A stretch of DNA of 64,000 nucleotides from UBA4781 sp963556045. Lineage in GTDB: Bacteria; Chloroflexota; Anaerolineae; Anaerolineales; Anaerolineaceae. The DNA is taken from positions 1,860,001 to 1,924,000 of the forward strand of contig CAUVYA020000002.1 of assembly GCA_963556045.3 (NCBI GenBank). Reading direction: 5' to 3'. Below the pieces are notes generated by a model. The model was not told the origin of the DNA, searched no databases, and worked only from the letters and a program-made list of their open reading frames with translations. The translations under genes and the position numbers were made by a program. This document shows positions 18,564-27,554 of the stretch, piece by piece. How positions within the stretch are numbered: the first letter of the stretch is position 1; each line of letters begins with the position of its first letter.

Positions 18564-21500
18564 TTAGAATCCTTCCAATTTGGAAAAATCAATAACCATG
18601 TCTGACAGGCTGACAATCTGCTGCAGTAAGCCCAGGCGGCTTTCACGAACTTTCTTATCTTCAGCCATGACCAGTACTTTGTCGAAGAATTGATTGATAG
18701 GGAGCATCATGGGCATAAAAGCATTCAGCATATCATCAACCGAACCGTCTTGTCTGGATTGCTGCAGTGCTTTTTGTGCAGCTTCATATAGTGCCTTTTC
18801 TTCCGGGCTTTCCAATAAGGATGGATCGGGTTTGAGGTTTTGACTAATATCTCTGGTAATGCGTACACAGCGTGAAAAAGCTGGCAGGATTTCTACCCAA
18901 TCCTTACGATCAGTCCAGGCTGTCAATTGATTGCAGGCTTGGAAAGCACGATAGGGATTGGTGCCCTGTTTTTCCTGAACAGCAGCCACAATATCGAAGT
19001 GCATCCCACCGTCGAGCAGATAGTTTGAAAGGCGTGCTTTGACAAAGTCGAGGCATGCATGCAGATCGTTTTCTTTCATTTTGATCGGTAAATATTGTGC
19101 TGCGACCTGCAAACCTGCTGCAATATCAAAATCGAGTTTCCATTCGATTAGATTCTGGATCATAGAAATGGCAGCCCTGCGCAGCCCAAAGGGATCTTTG
19201 GTCCCACTGGGTGCCATGTCGGCAGCAAATAAGCCGGCAAGAGAATCAAGCCGGTCTGCCAGACCAATCAACAAACCACTCCTGGATCGTGGAGTGCGAT
19301 CTCCGGCATACCTGGGGAAGTATTGTTCTTCAATTGCCTGCGCAACTTCAGCGGGCTCACCGGTGAGGCTGGCGTAGTACTTCCCAATTGTTCCCTGCAG
19401 GGAGGTCATTTCAACTACCATGTTGGTGACAAGATCTGCTTTGCAGAGATATGCTGCGCGTTGGGTGTGAACCGCTTGCTCTTGTTCAATTTTGAACATA
19501 GGCATAAGGTCATTAACGATCTTTTCAATACGCTCGTTTTTATCCAGCATGGATCCCAGCGTGATATGAAAAGTTAATGTGTTCAGGTTGGAGCGGAACC
19601 ATTCCAGATCATGTTGACGATCTTCGCTGATAAAAAAGGCGGCATCTTTGAAACGCGCCTCGATCACTTCTTCATTGCCTCTGGCGACTGTTGCCAGTTG
19701 ATGATCATCACCATTCCGAACCGTAACAAAATTGGGCAGCATTTCACCCTGTTTTGCAAGCATCGGGAAGTACCGCTGGTGTTTTTTCATGACATCAATC
19801 AGAACCTCTTTAGGAAGTTCAAGATATTCTTTGGCATAGTTTCCCAGCAGAGCTGTGGGCGCTTCCACCAGGTTGCATACCTCAGCAACAAGGGTTTCAT
19901 CCAGAACCTCATCTGCGTGAATGCTTCTGCACAATTTGTGAACCTGATCCACGATCTCAGCTTTGCGGGCATCTCTATCAAGGAAAATGCCCTGGGATTG
20001 CATGAAAGTAAAGTATGCGGCTGCATCATTGACTTCATGATGATCTTCCTCATGAAAACGTAATCCGCGTGTGCTGTGACCGGAATTAAGATTGGCATAT
20101 CGAACAGGAATCACAGTTTCACCATAAAGAGCCAGCAACCAGCGTATCGGGCGTGAAAATGCAGCACCGCTTTCATTCCAGCGCATGGTTTTCGTGAAGT
20201 GAATTGCTGCGATCAGATCTTGCAGAGCATCTGGAAGCACTGCCAGAGCGGGTTTCCCTTTGGTGAAGATTTCAGCGGTCACATATTTCCCGCCATCCAT
20301 TTCTGTGATGTGCAGATCTTCAATTTGTAGACCCTTGCCTTTTGCAAATCCCTGGGCTGCTTTCGTTGGTTTTCCGCTGGCATCAAATGCGGCAGCGGCA
20401 GGTGGTCCCTTGACGATCTCTTGGCTGTCAGGCTGGCTGGCAGCCAGTTTATTGATGTAGATGACCAGCCTGCGCGGGGTACCCATTACCTTGAGACTAT
20501 CGTATTCCAGCTTTAAGGAATCGAGCATTGCGGTGGTATTGCGTTCCAACTGCTCGAGTGCATCTGTCAGATCCTGTGCAGGAAGTTCTTCCGTTCCGAT
20601 TTCAAACAAGAAGGATTGTGGATCGGAGGGCATATCTTCAATAGCCCCATCCAGAGGAAGCTGCTCATCCTGTGTCTGGTCGGAAGCCGCAATATTTTTA
20701 TGAAGCCATGGGAATCCGAGTTCTTCACGCTGCTCAAGATACGCCTGTGCTACACGCCGTGAAAGATCACGCATGCGCGAAAACAATGCCTGTCGTTCAG
20801 TAACCCCTACTGCACCGCGTGTATCCAGGATATTGAATGTATGCGAACATTTTAAAATATAATCATGTGCCGGAAGAACCAGCCCGTTTTCCAGGCAGGC
20901 TTGTGCTTCTTTTTCATATACATCATAGATGGCGCGTAGATCATTGATATTTGCTTTTTCAAAATAATAAATGCTGTGCTCTCGTTCCCCCTGAAAGTTC
21001 ACATCTCCGTACGTAAAACGGTCGTTCCATTGAATAGAGCGAAAATCATAATTCCCCTGCAGCGCCATGGCAATTCGCTCCAGTCCATAGGTGATCTCAA
21101 CGGATACCGGTTCCAAAACGATCCCGCCAGCCTGCTGGAAATAAGTGAATTGTGTAATTTCCTGTCCATCGAGCCATACTTCCCAGCCCAACCCCCAGGC
21201 TCCTAGCGCGGGTGACTCCCAGTTATCTTCTACAAAACGAATATCATGGCTGCTTGGATCAACGCCTAATGCCTGCAGAGAACGTAAATACAGTTCTTGC
21301 GGATTGCCGGGATCTGGTTTCAGGATGACCTGGAATTGATAATGCTGTTGAAGTCGATAAGGATTTTCTCCATAGCGTCCATCATCCGGTCTCACGGATG
21401 GTTCTACGTAAGCTACGTTCCACGGTTCGGGACCCAGAACTCTTAAATAGGTTGCCGGGTTCATGGTGCCGGCGCCGACCTGTGTGTAGTATGGCTGCCA

Positions 21501-21575
21501 GATCAGGCAACCATTCTGAGACCAGTATTCTTGAAGTTTTAAGATAATTTCCTGAAAATGCAGCGCCTCACTCAT
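18564..21575 (-). CDS. glyQS: Glycyl-tRNA synthetase, fused alpha and beta chains
   Basis: The single 1003-aa chain joins GlyQ (about residues 1-300; marks include QVGAGTMNPATYLRVLGPEPW) and GlyS (about 320-1003; starts LFEIGTEELPAQDL and ends with a DALR-like helical domain). In most bacteria the two are separate subunits of an alpha2beta2 enzyme; fused forms are known in a few lineages such as chlamydiae. The linker is about residues 300-322. The ATG is preceded by GGAG at a good distance and an extended -10 promoter lies upstream. Confidence 0.93.
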   Translation of the reverse strand: MSEALHFQEIILKLQEYWSQNGCLIWQPYYTQVGAGTMNPATYLRVLGPEPWNVAYVEPSVRPDDGRYGENPYRLQQHYQFQVILKPDPGNPQELYLRSLQALGVDPSSHDIRFVEDNWESPALGAWGLGWEVWLDGQEITQFTYFQQAGGIVLEPVSVEITYGLERIAMALQGNYDFRSIQWNDRFTYGDVNFQGEREHSIYYFEKANINDLRAIYDVYEKEAQACLENGLVLPAHDYILKCSHTFNILDTRGAVGVTERQALFSRMRDLSRRVAQAYLEQREELGFPWLHKNIAASDQTQDEQLPLDGAIEDMPSDPQSFLFEIGTEELPAQDLTDALEQLERNTTAMLDSLKLEYDSLKVMGTPRRLVIYINKLAASQPDSQEIVKGPPAAAAFDASGKPTKAAQGFAKGKGLQIEDLHITEMDGGKYVTAEIFTKGKPALAVLPDALQDLIAAIHFTKTMRWNESGAAFSRPIRWLLALYGETVIPVRYANLNSGHSTRGLRFHEEDHHEVNDAAAYFTFMQSQGIFLDRDARKAEIVDQVHKLCRSIHADEVLDETLVAEVCNLVEAPTALLGNYAKEYLELPKEVLIDVMKKHQRYFPMLAKQGEMLPNFVTVRNGDDHQLATVARGNEEVIEARFKDAAFFISEDRQHDLEWFRSNLNTLTFHITLGSMLDKNERIEKIVNDLMPMFKIEQEQAVHTQRAAYLCKADLVTNMVVEMTSLQGTIGKYYASLTGEPAEVAQAIEEQYFPRYAGDRTPRSRSGLLIGLADRLDSLAGLFAADMAPSGTKDPFGLRRAAISMIQNLIEWKLDFDIAAGLQVAAQYLPIKMKENDLHACLDFVKARLSNYLLDGGMHFDIVAAVQEKQGTNPYRAFQACNQLTAWTDRKDWVEILPAFSRCVRITRDISQNLKPDPSLLESPEEKALYEAAQKALQQSRQDGSVDDMLNAFMPMMLPINQFFDKVLVMAEDKKVRESRLGLLQQIVSLSDMVIDFSKLEGF

Positions 21576-21612
21576 AATGACTCCATATCATCAAATTTCG
21601 ATCAATCCACGA

Positions 21613-21621
21613 ATTATACCA
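21613..21621 (-). promoter_or_regulatory. Extended -10 promoter of glyQS
   Basis: The minus strand reads TGGTATAAT (21621-21613), a TGn-TATAAT extended -10, 38 nt before the glyQS start. No good -35 is seen, as is usual for this promoter type. Confidence 0.55.
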
Positions 21622-21640
21622 ATCAAACCCCGGGTGATTC

Positions 21641-22288
21641 TTAGAGATCGCGGGAGTACACGATGATTTCTTTATGGATACCCAATAACATACTCCATGC
21701 TTTTCTGCGCTGCCAGTCTGAAGAAAACTTTTCCCACGATTCTTTTTGGACGCGTCGATTGGCTGGAAGATGAACCAAGTAAGGGTTTGGGTCGAGAGTG
21801 AACACCATGTTATCTTCTGCGGAAAAATCGATTATGTTAACCCAGTGGGCGCCTCCCTTTTTCCATATTTTCAACGCAGAAATGTATTTCCCTGAGACGA
21901 TCTTTTCGATAATGGTGTGCCGGCTTGCATCACTGATCCGTTCTGCTTTCCAGGGTAATCCCAATTTCGACATCCACTGATTGAAAGCTGTTACTATTCC
22001 CCATGGGGTGGTTGCCCCACCGATAGCAGGCATCTTCGTGGGCAGGCGGTCCCAAAAATGAAAGCGTGTCTGATAAATGATATTCTCTTTTCGTAGTGAG
22101 AGCTCTCTCACATTTTCCTGATGCAGGATGATGTTAATGATCATTGCCACGCTGGTGGGTCCGCATTCATTGGATACAATACCCTTTTGATAGAAACCCT
22201 GCGACATGTAAAATTTTCCAAAGGACGAGGGAAATGTCTTTTGAATAGAAGATTGCTGTTCCTGATTATGAGTCTGTTTATCAAGCAT
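21641..22288 (-). CDS. C39-like cysteine peptidase family protein
   Basis: The 215-aa protein has the papain-like C39 layout: Cys42 in NECGPTSVAM, His147 in GGAHWVN and Asp165 in TLDPNPY. Unlike the C39-like protein at the window start it has no signal peptide, membrane helix or TPR part, so it may act in the cytosol or be exported by another route. The substrate is unknown. It is divergent from the LysM lipoprotein and lies upstream of glyQS on the same strand. Confidence 0.65.
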   Translation of the reverse strand: MLDKQTHNQEQQSSIQKTFPSSFGKFYMSQGFYQKGIVSNECGPTSVAMIINIILHQENVRELSLRKENIIYQTRFHFWDRLPTKMPAIGGATTPWGIVTAFNQWMSKLGLPWKAERISDASRHTIIEKIVSGKYISALKIWKKGGAHWVNIIDFSAEDNMVFTLDPNPYLVHLPANRRVQKESWEKFSSDWQRRKAWSMLLGIHKEIIVYSRDL

Positions 22289-22356
22289 CAGTTTGTTCTT
22301 TGAGCTTTATTAATACCATTATAAAAGTATTTATCCAAAAGTATAATTTTATAACC

Positions 22357-23304
22357 ATGAAAAAACTATTATTGATTGGATTATGCTTCATTGTATTGCT
22401 GGTTTCCTGTTCGGGTGACGAACAGGTATCCTATGTGGGGCTGGATCTAACGCCGTTTGGATCAGCTGACGGAACCCCAGTACAGACATTGGCGGTGATT
22501 GCCACCGGTACTGCTCTTCCCACTCCATCACCTACACCTCACTATCATACAGTTGCGGCGGGTGAAACCATGTCGAGCATTGCGTGGCTGTACGGACTGA
22601 ATACCGGGGATGTGGTGGATGTGAACCCGGATATCAATCCTAATACCATGGTGGTGGGAATGCAGGTATTGATCCCTGCCAAGCCGGCAGCCACGCAGGA
22701 GGTTTCTTTATCGGCTGATCTGGAACCGATCGTACTGGATGAACCGCAGTGCCATCAAGAAAAGAGTGGAGGATTGTGGTGTTTTATCAACGCATTGAAT
22801 GAAAACGATAATGCAGTAGAGAATGTACTGGTAGAGATTACCATTGGCAATGCAAATGCATCGCAATTAACCAGCCGTATTGCGGCGGCTCCTGTCAATA
22901 TGATCGCTGCGGGTGAGCAGCAGGTTCTATCGGCTTATTTTCCCCCTCCGATTCCTGATCCCTTACGCTACAGCTACCAGTTGATTTCCTCGATCCCGGT
23001 TGAAAATATCAGCCGCTATATTGAGGTACAAATAATCGAACAATCCGTTGATATTTCCGAAGATGGATTAACTGCTCAGATATCGGCACGCGTATTTGTG
23101 AATGGAATTGTGGGAGAGACAGTCAGGATTTGGCTGGCTGTAGTCGCGCGAGATAGTGCTGGAGATGTGATGGGAGTTCGAAGGATCGAGGCTGTATCAC
23201 AGCTTGATTCTCTGGGTATTGTAGAGATGTCAGGTGCTGTCTATTCTATCGAACAGCCTATTGAGATTGCTGTATTGCAAGCAGAAGCCGCTTATACACA
23301 ATGA
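22357..23304 (+). CDS. LysM-domain lipoprotein
   Basis: The 315-aa product starts with a lipoprotein signal (MKKLLLIGL, acylated Cys18 in LLVSCS), then a Thr/Pro-rich linker (about 45-60), a LysM domain (HTVAAGETMSSIAWLYGL..., about 63-107) and a C-terminal region of about 200 residues that looks beta-rich and is not recognised. It should sit on the outer face of the membrane and bind peptidoglycan. The frame is open from 22300, but the ATG at 22357 begins the signal peptide. TATAAT at 22342-22347 lies 9 nt before it, so the leader would be almost absent. Confidence 0.78.
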   Translation: MKKLLLIGLCFIVLLVSCSGDEQVSYVGLDLTPFGSADGTPVQTLAVIATGTALPTPSPTPHYHTVAAGETMSSIAWLYGLNTGDVVDVNPDINPNTMVVGMQVLIPAKPAATQEVSLSADLEPIVLDEPQCHQEKSGGLWCFINALNENDNAVENVLVEITIGNANASQLTSRIAAAPVNMIAAGEQQVLSAYFPPPIPDPLRYSYQLISSIPVENISRYIEVQIIEQSVDISEDGLTAQISARVFVNGIVGETVRIWLAVVARDSAGDVMGVRRIEAVSQLDSLGIVEMSGAVYSIEQPIEIAVLQAEAAYTQ

Positions 23305-23327
23305 AGAATTAGGGAGCGCTTAAAATT

Positions 23328-24167
23328 ATGTTTATCACAAATAAAACGGTGCTGGTTACCGGTTCCACAGATGGCATTGGGAAACAAACCGCCATTGTGC
23401 TTGCTGGACAGGGAGCAAGAGTGCTGGTGCATGGTCGCGATTCACAAAAAGTGGAAAGAACCCTGGCAGAGATCAGACAGCTATACCCTGACGCGCAGTT
23501 GGCTGGTTACACAGCAGATTTTTCATCTCTGAATGCGGTGGAAAAAATGGCAGAGGAGATCAAACATTCAGAAACATTTTTGCATGTATTGGTCAATAAT
23601 GCCGGAACGTACTCCTCCAATTTTCAATTATCGCATGATGGATACGAACTCACTTTTGCAGTCAATCAATTAGCTCCATTCCTGCTTACGTTATCCTTAT
23701 TGGATACCATCAAAGCCAGCTCACCCGCCAGGATCATCAACGTTACCTCCATCGGGCATAATATACGGGAGCTTGATTTCGAGAGCATCCACGAACAGGA
23801 TGCGTATCGTGCCTGGAATGCCTATAAGATTTCGAAATTTGCCAATATCCTCTTTACTTATACGCTGGCAGAACGATTGAAAAAAAGTCAGGTAACGGTA
23901 AACTGTCTTCACCCTGGAACGGTGAACACCAAAGTTCTGCAAAGCGCTTTTCCGGATATGGAGGGATGCAGTATTGACGAAGGAGCACGTACATCCATCT
24001 ATCTTGCATCCAGCGATGGCATAGACACGGTTACGGGTAAGTATTTTATAGGGCTGAAAGCAACAGCAAGCGCGCCCAATACGTATGATAAGAAAATTCA
24101 GCAGGAAATGTGGGAACACTGCGAGCGTTGGGTGGGTAAACGGAAGAACGAAAAAGATCCCCGTTAG
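23328..24167 (+). CDS. Short-chain dehydrogenase/reductase
   Basis: The 279-aa SDR has the cofactor motif TGSTDGIG (about 11-18), the structural NNAG motif (about 90) and the catalytic YKISK (Tyr-x3-Lys, about 161-165). The retinol-dehydrogenase-like subgroup fits best (GPVN/HPGTVNT region), but the substrate is unknown. It lies 23 nt after the LysM lipoprotein and may share its transcript. Its stop codon lies inside the terminator hairpin. Confidence 0.85.
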   Translation: MFITNKTVLVTGSTDGIGKQTAIVLAGQGARVLVHGRDSQKVERTLAEIRQLYPDAQLAGYTADFSSLNAVEKMAEEIKHSETFLHVLVNNAGTYSSNFQLSHDGYELTFAVNQLAPFLLTLSLLDTIKASSPARIINVTSIGHNIRELDFESIHEQDAYRAWNAYKISKFANILFTYTLAERLKKSQVTVNCLHPGTVNTKVLQSAFPDMEGCSIDEGARTSIYLASSDGIDTVTGKYFIGLKATASAPNTYDKKIQQEMWEHCERWVGKRKNEKDPR

Positions 24168-24187
24168 GGGATCTTTTATTTTTTTTT
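24152..24187 (+). terminator. Intrinsic terminator of the SDR transcript
   Basis: An 11-bp stem (AAAAGATCCCC/GGGGATCTTTT) with a GTTA loop is followed by a long T-rich run. The SDR stop codon TAG (24165-24167) overlaps the loop. Its A-rich left flank may also help stop lexA transcripts from the other side. Confidence 0.88.
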
Positions 24188-24191
24188 ACCT

Positions 24192-24920
24192 TTACGCAGC
24201 TACGCTCTGCACCTGCCGGATGACCATGACGACTTTCCCCATGATGCGCAGTGCTTTGGGATTATTGACGAAGATTGGTCCCATATTGGGATTGGCTGGC
24301 TGCAAACGGATGCGATTGGATTCTTTGTAAAAATACTTCAGGGTTGTCTCATCTTTATCATCCAGCCACACGGCTACCATTTCCCCGTTTTGAGCCTGGT
24401 TGGTGCGCCGCATGATGACAACATCACCATCATTTACCATGGCATCGATCATAGAATCACCTTGAACTTCAAGCGCGAATAATTCTTCGATCTTTTCCTT
24501 GGCAGGCAGCAGGCTTCGAGCAATCTCAATGCTGCTTTCCGGGTCAAAATAATTCGAATCTGATGGAGGCATGGGGATCGGTTCGCTGGCGACAATACGC
24601 CCCATAACCGGGATCTGCAACAATTCATCAAGCGCCGAACCGGCTTTTTGCACCGCAGCTGATACCTTCTCTGCCATTGTTTTTGTGCCCTCGATTTCCT
24701 TCTTGACACAAATACTCCGAGAAATGTGATTTTCACGTGAGATATAGCCCATCTCTTCCAGCTGGTTGAGATAATAATCAACCAGAGATGTGGATTTTAC
24801 ATCAATGCTTTCGCCGATCTCACGAATGGATGGGGAATAACCATTCTCATTCTGAAAATCAACCAGAAAACGCATGATCTTCTTATGCCGACTTCCCAGT
24901 CCTTCTGATTTGCGTGCCAT
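24192..24920 (-). CDS. lexA: LexA SOS repressor
   Basis: The 242-aa repressor-protease has an N-terminal winged helix (SPSIREIGESIDVKSTSLVDYYL, about 29-51) and a C-terminal S24 peptidase domain with Ser156 (QGDSMIDAMVNDGD) and Lys195 (ETTLKYF). The likely self-cleavage bond is Ala111-Ser112 in GRIVASEP, where most LexA proteins have Ala-Gly. The linker is longer than in E. coli (202 aa). The start is ATG at 24920 with GGAG 6 nt before it; the longer frame from 24974 would run into the promoter. A LexA box lies in that promoter, so it represses itself. Confidence 0.93.
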   Translation of the reverse strand: MARKSEGLGSRHKKIMRFLVDFQNENGYSPSIREIGESIDVKSTSLVDYYLNQLEEMGYISRENHISRSICVKKEIEGTKTMAEKVSAAVQKAGSALDELLQIPVMGRIVASEPIPMPPSDSNYFDPESSIEIARSLLPAKEKIEELFALEVQGDSMIDAMVNDGDVVIMRRTNQAQNGEMVAVWLDDKDETTLKYFYKESNRIRLQPANPNMGPIFVNNPKALRIMGKVVMVIRQVQSVAA

Positions 24921-24959
24921 ATCGCGCTCCTCATTAAATAGTTGGACAAATGTACTATT

Positions 24960-24988
24960 AATATACCGGAACATACGTTCTGTGTCAA
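24960..24988 (-). promoter_or_regulatory. lexA promoter with LexA (SOS) box in the spacer
   Basis: The minus strand reads TTGACA (24988-24983), a 17-nt spacer, TATATT (24965-24960). The spacer holds the palindrome GAACGTATGTTC (24980-24969), the GAAC-N4-GTTC form known for LexA of Gram-positive bacteria. Bound LexA would block RNA polymerase directly. The same box could also affect the divergent OsmC gene. Confidence 0.88.
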
Positions 24989-25044
24989 GAACATCTTTTT
25001 CCGATTAATGTGTATTATCATAAATAAAAATTGGAGATCATACG

Positions 25045-25455
25045 ATGGCGAATGCAGTTGTGAAATGGGTCGAAGGAAAAACTTTTCTGGGGATTGATTC
25101 AACCGCTCATGCGGTTGTCCTCTCAAGCCCGGCAGAAGGGATCGGAATGAAACCTTCTGAGTTGATGCTGGTGGCATTAGGCGCCTGCAGTTCCGTGGAT
25201 GTGGTGGGAATACTGGAAAAGCGCAAGATCACTTTAACACATTATGAAGTTCAGGTTTCTGCGGAGCAGGATGAAGACCCGCCGTGGACATTTCGAAAGA
25301 TCCATCTGAAATACATCCTGGCAGGGAAAGATTTGAATGAGAAAGATGTGCAGAAAACGATTGAACTATCTGAGGGAAAATACTGCTCGGTCGCGGCAAC
25401 CCTGAAGGGGAAAGCGGAGATCACAACCGAGTATGTTATTAAACTTGAGGACTAA
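25045..25455 (+). CDS. OsmC/Ohr family protein
   Basis: The 136-aa protein has the OsmC fold with the two conserved cysteines, one in LGACSSVDVV (near residue 50) and one in GKYCSVAATL (near residue 113), a thiol peroxidase-type active site. The KRKITLTHYEVQVSAEQD segment places it with the YhfA-like branch rather than Ohr. It may reduce organic hydroperoxides. It starts 125 nt from lexA on the other strand. Its end overlaps the end of prmA by 4 nt. Confidence 0.82.
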   Translation: MANAVVKWVEGKTFLGIDSTAHAVVLSSPAEGIGMKPSELMLVALGACSSVDVVGILEKRKITLTHYEVQVSAEQDEDPPWTFRKIHLKYILAGKDLNEKDVQKTIELSEGKYCSVAATLKGKAEITTEYVIKLED

Positions 25456-26357
25456 TCCTGTTTTTTAAACGCGATGGCTGCCCAATCATCCAGTGCGATA
25501 TGTTCAACAAGCAAAAAACCATGCATCCGCGCTTTTTCTGCAATGGTCTCTATCTGGTCAACTAAAATTCCTGAGATCAGCAAGATCCCATTATCTTCTA
25601 CCAATTTTCCCATGCCCTGGTCAAATAATTCTTCCAATACCTTGAGTAATATATTGGCTACCACCAGTGGTGCTTTTTGATAACTGAACTTTCCGGCAAG
25701 TATTTCAGGTACCGATGCCTTCCCGATTTCGATATCATTTTCAACTTTGTTAAGAGCTGCGTTTTCCTGTGAAGACAGGATAGCGGCACCGCTTACATCC
25801 ACACCAATGGAATGGATTGCGCCCAGCAGTATCCCGGCAATCGAGAGCACACCAGATCCGCAGCCGATATCGATCATATGATTGCCGGTCTGTACATACT
25901 TTTCCATTAATTGAAGGCTGAGTTGAGTGGTGGGATGTGTTCCTGTACCGAACGCCATGCCGGGATTGATGCGGATGGGCAGGCGTCCCATATTTGTGTT
26001 GTGTGCATCATACCAGGCGGGGATGATGATCAGCTGTTCCCCGATCTCTACCGGCTTGTAAAATTGCCGCCAGGCAGCCATCCAGTCCTGATCGCGAATC
26101 TGGCGGTAGGTAGGGTCAGGCACGGGCAGGATTTTATTCAAATAAAAAATCGCTTTTTCAATTTCCTGCTTGCAGTGGTCCAGAGTGTCATCTTCCAGCA
26201 GATAAGCATATACTTTCATCTGATTGGAGCTATCCGATTGCAGATCGCGCTCGATTACGACGCCCTGATGGGCATAGCGATTCAGTATTTCTGCGACCGA
26301 TTCCGCCTGTTCCCCCGGCAGCAGAAAAGATACTTCAAGCCAGCTGTGCTTATCCAC
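25452..26357 (-). CDS. prmA: Ribosomal protein L11 methyltransferase
   Basis: The 301-aa enzyme methylates ribosomal protein L11 with SAM. It has the family's N-terminal L11-binding domain, the motif RINPGMAFGTGTHPTTQL and the SAM-binding IDIGCGSGVLSIAG (near residue 158), and VANILLKVL in motif IV. It overlaps the dnaJ end by 8 nt, so it is the last gene of the heat-shock operon, an arrangement also known in Firmicutes. Confidence 0.92.
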   Translation of the reverse strand: MDKHSWLEVSFLLPGEQAESVAEILNRYAHQGVVIERDLQSDSSNQMKVYAYLLEDDTLDHCKQEIEKAIFYLNKILPVPDPTYRQIRDQDWMAAWRQFYKPVEIGEQLIIIPAWYDAHNTNMGRLPIRINPGMAFGTGTHPTTQLSLQLMEKYVQTGNHMIDIGCGSGVLSIAGILLGAIHSIGVDVSGAAILSSQENAALNKVENDIEIGKASVPEILAGKFSYQKAPLVVANILLKVLEELFDQGMGKLVEDNGILLISGILVDQIETIAEKARMHGFLLVEHIALDDWAAIAFKKQD

Positions 26358-27471
26358 CCAGTACCTCTTTTAATTTATCCGCGAAACTTTTCTCCTGCGG
26401 ATGCACTTCATTATCCAGCGTTTCGGAAAGTTGTTCAAACAGTTCGCGTTGATCTTTGCTCAATCTTTTCGGAATTTCTACGGTTATGATCACCAGCTGA
26501 TCGCCCTTGCTGTTGGAATGAACGTGGGAAAATCCTTTTCCACGCAGCCGGAACACTTTTCCTGATTGTGTTCCAGATGGAATGGAGAGGGTTGTCTCTC
26601 CTTCCATGGTAGGAACGACAATATCTGCGCCCAGCGCTGCCTGCGAAACGTTGATGTTAAGGTCAAGCAGAATATCATACTCTTTGCGGCGGAAGAATTT
26701 ATGGGGATGCACGCCGATCTTGATATACAAATTTCCGCGCGGACCTCCGTTGGAACCGGGTTGTCCTTCCCCTGCCAGACGCATTTGTGTTCCATCATCA
26801 ACGCCCGCTGGGATGGGAATGGTTTTTTGGACTGTACGGGTTTCATAACCGCTACCGCGGCATTCGTGGCATGCTTTTTCGATCACTTTTCCAGATCCAT
26901 TGCAGTTCGGGCAGGTGGTCACCTGCACCATAGAGCCGAGAATCGTATTGCGCACCTGACGCACTTCACCGCGACCTCCACATGTGGCACAAGTCTTGGT
27001 GCTGGTACCGGGTTCAGAGCCGCTGCCCTTGCAGACATGGCAGGCTTCATCACGTGTGATGGATATTTCTTTTTCAATACCAAAGAAAGCTTCTTCAAAG
27101 TCCAATGTTACAGTCGTAACAAGGTCTTCGCCGCGGCGTGGGGAATTTCGCCTGCGGGAGCTGCCTCCCATTCCTCCGAACCCAAAGAATTGTTCGAAAA
27201 TCTCGAAAGGATCGAAGTTGGAGAAATCCCACTGACTGCCATTTCCGCTAACACCGGCATGACCGTAGCGATCATAAGCAGCCCTTTTATCGGGGTCACT
27301 TAAAATGGCAAATGCTTCGTTGATCTCTTTAAATTTTTCCTCGGCGTCTGGTTCAGGATTAACATCAGGGTGATATTGTCTGGCAAGATTGCGAAAAGCT
27401 GATTTGATATCATCCTGCGATGCATCTCGCCCAATCCCAAGTATTTCGTAGTAGTCTCTTTTATCTGCCAT
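26350..27471 (-). CDS. dnaJ: Chaperone DnaJ
   Basis: The 373-aa Hsp40 has the J domain with HPD (YHPDVN near residue 35), a Gly/Phe-rich region (about 75-110), four zinc CxxCxGxG repeats (CHVCKGSG, CATCGGRG, CPNCNGSG, CHECRGSG, about 145-215) and the C-terminal substrate-binding domains. It delivers clients to DnaK and stimulates its ATPase. A terminator-like hairpin separates it from dnaK and should lower its expression. Confidence 0.95.
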   Translation of the reverse strand: MADKRDYYEILGIGRDASQDDIKSAFRNLARQYHPDVNPEPDAEEKFKEINEAFAILSDPDKRAAYDRYGHAGVSGNGSQWDFSNFDPFEIFEQFFGFGGMGGSSRRRNSPRRGEDLVTTVTLDFEEAFFGIEKEISITRDEACHVCKGSGSEPGTSTKTCATCGGRGEVRQVRNTILGSMVQVTTCPNCNGSGKVIEKACHECRGSGYETRTVQKTIPIPAGVDDGTQMRLAGEGQPGSNGGPRGNLYIKIGVHPHKFFRRKEYDILLDLNINVSQAALGADIVVPTMEGETTLSIPSGTQSGKVFRLRGKGFSHVHSNSKGDQLVIITVEIPKRLSKDQRELFEQLSETLDNEVHPQEKSFADKLKEVLGG

Positions 27472-27493
27472 TCGGTCATCCGTGTGTGTTATG

Positions 27494-27528
27494 AAAAAGC
27501 GTTTTGGGGTCTATAGACCCCAAAACGC
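27494..27528 (-). terminator. Intercistronic terminator between dnaK and dnaJ
   Basis: A perfect 30-nt palindrome (27499-27528, arms of 15 nt beginning GCGTTTTGGGG) is followed on the minus strand by five T (27498-27494). It lies inside the operon, so it probably acts as a partial terminator or as an RNA-stability and processing element that sets the DnaK:DnaJ ratio. Confidence 0.78.
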
Positions 27529-27554
27529 AGCCTATTGTACTCTATATTCAAAAT

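Noticed and set aside
26566..27303. A 245-aa open frame on the plus strand opposite dnaJ.
   Set aside because: It is antisense to a certain gene, has no ribosome site or protein family likeness; long antisense frames are common over genes with this codon use.
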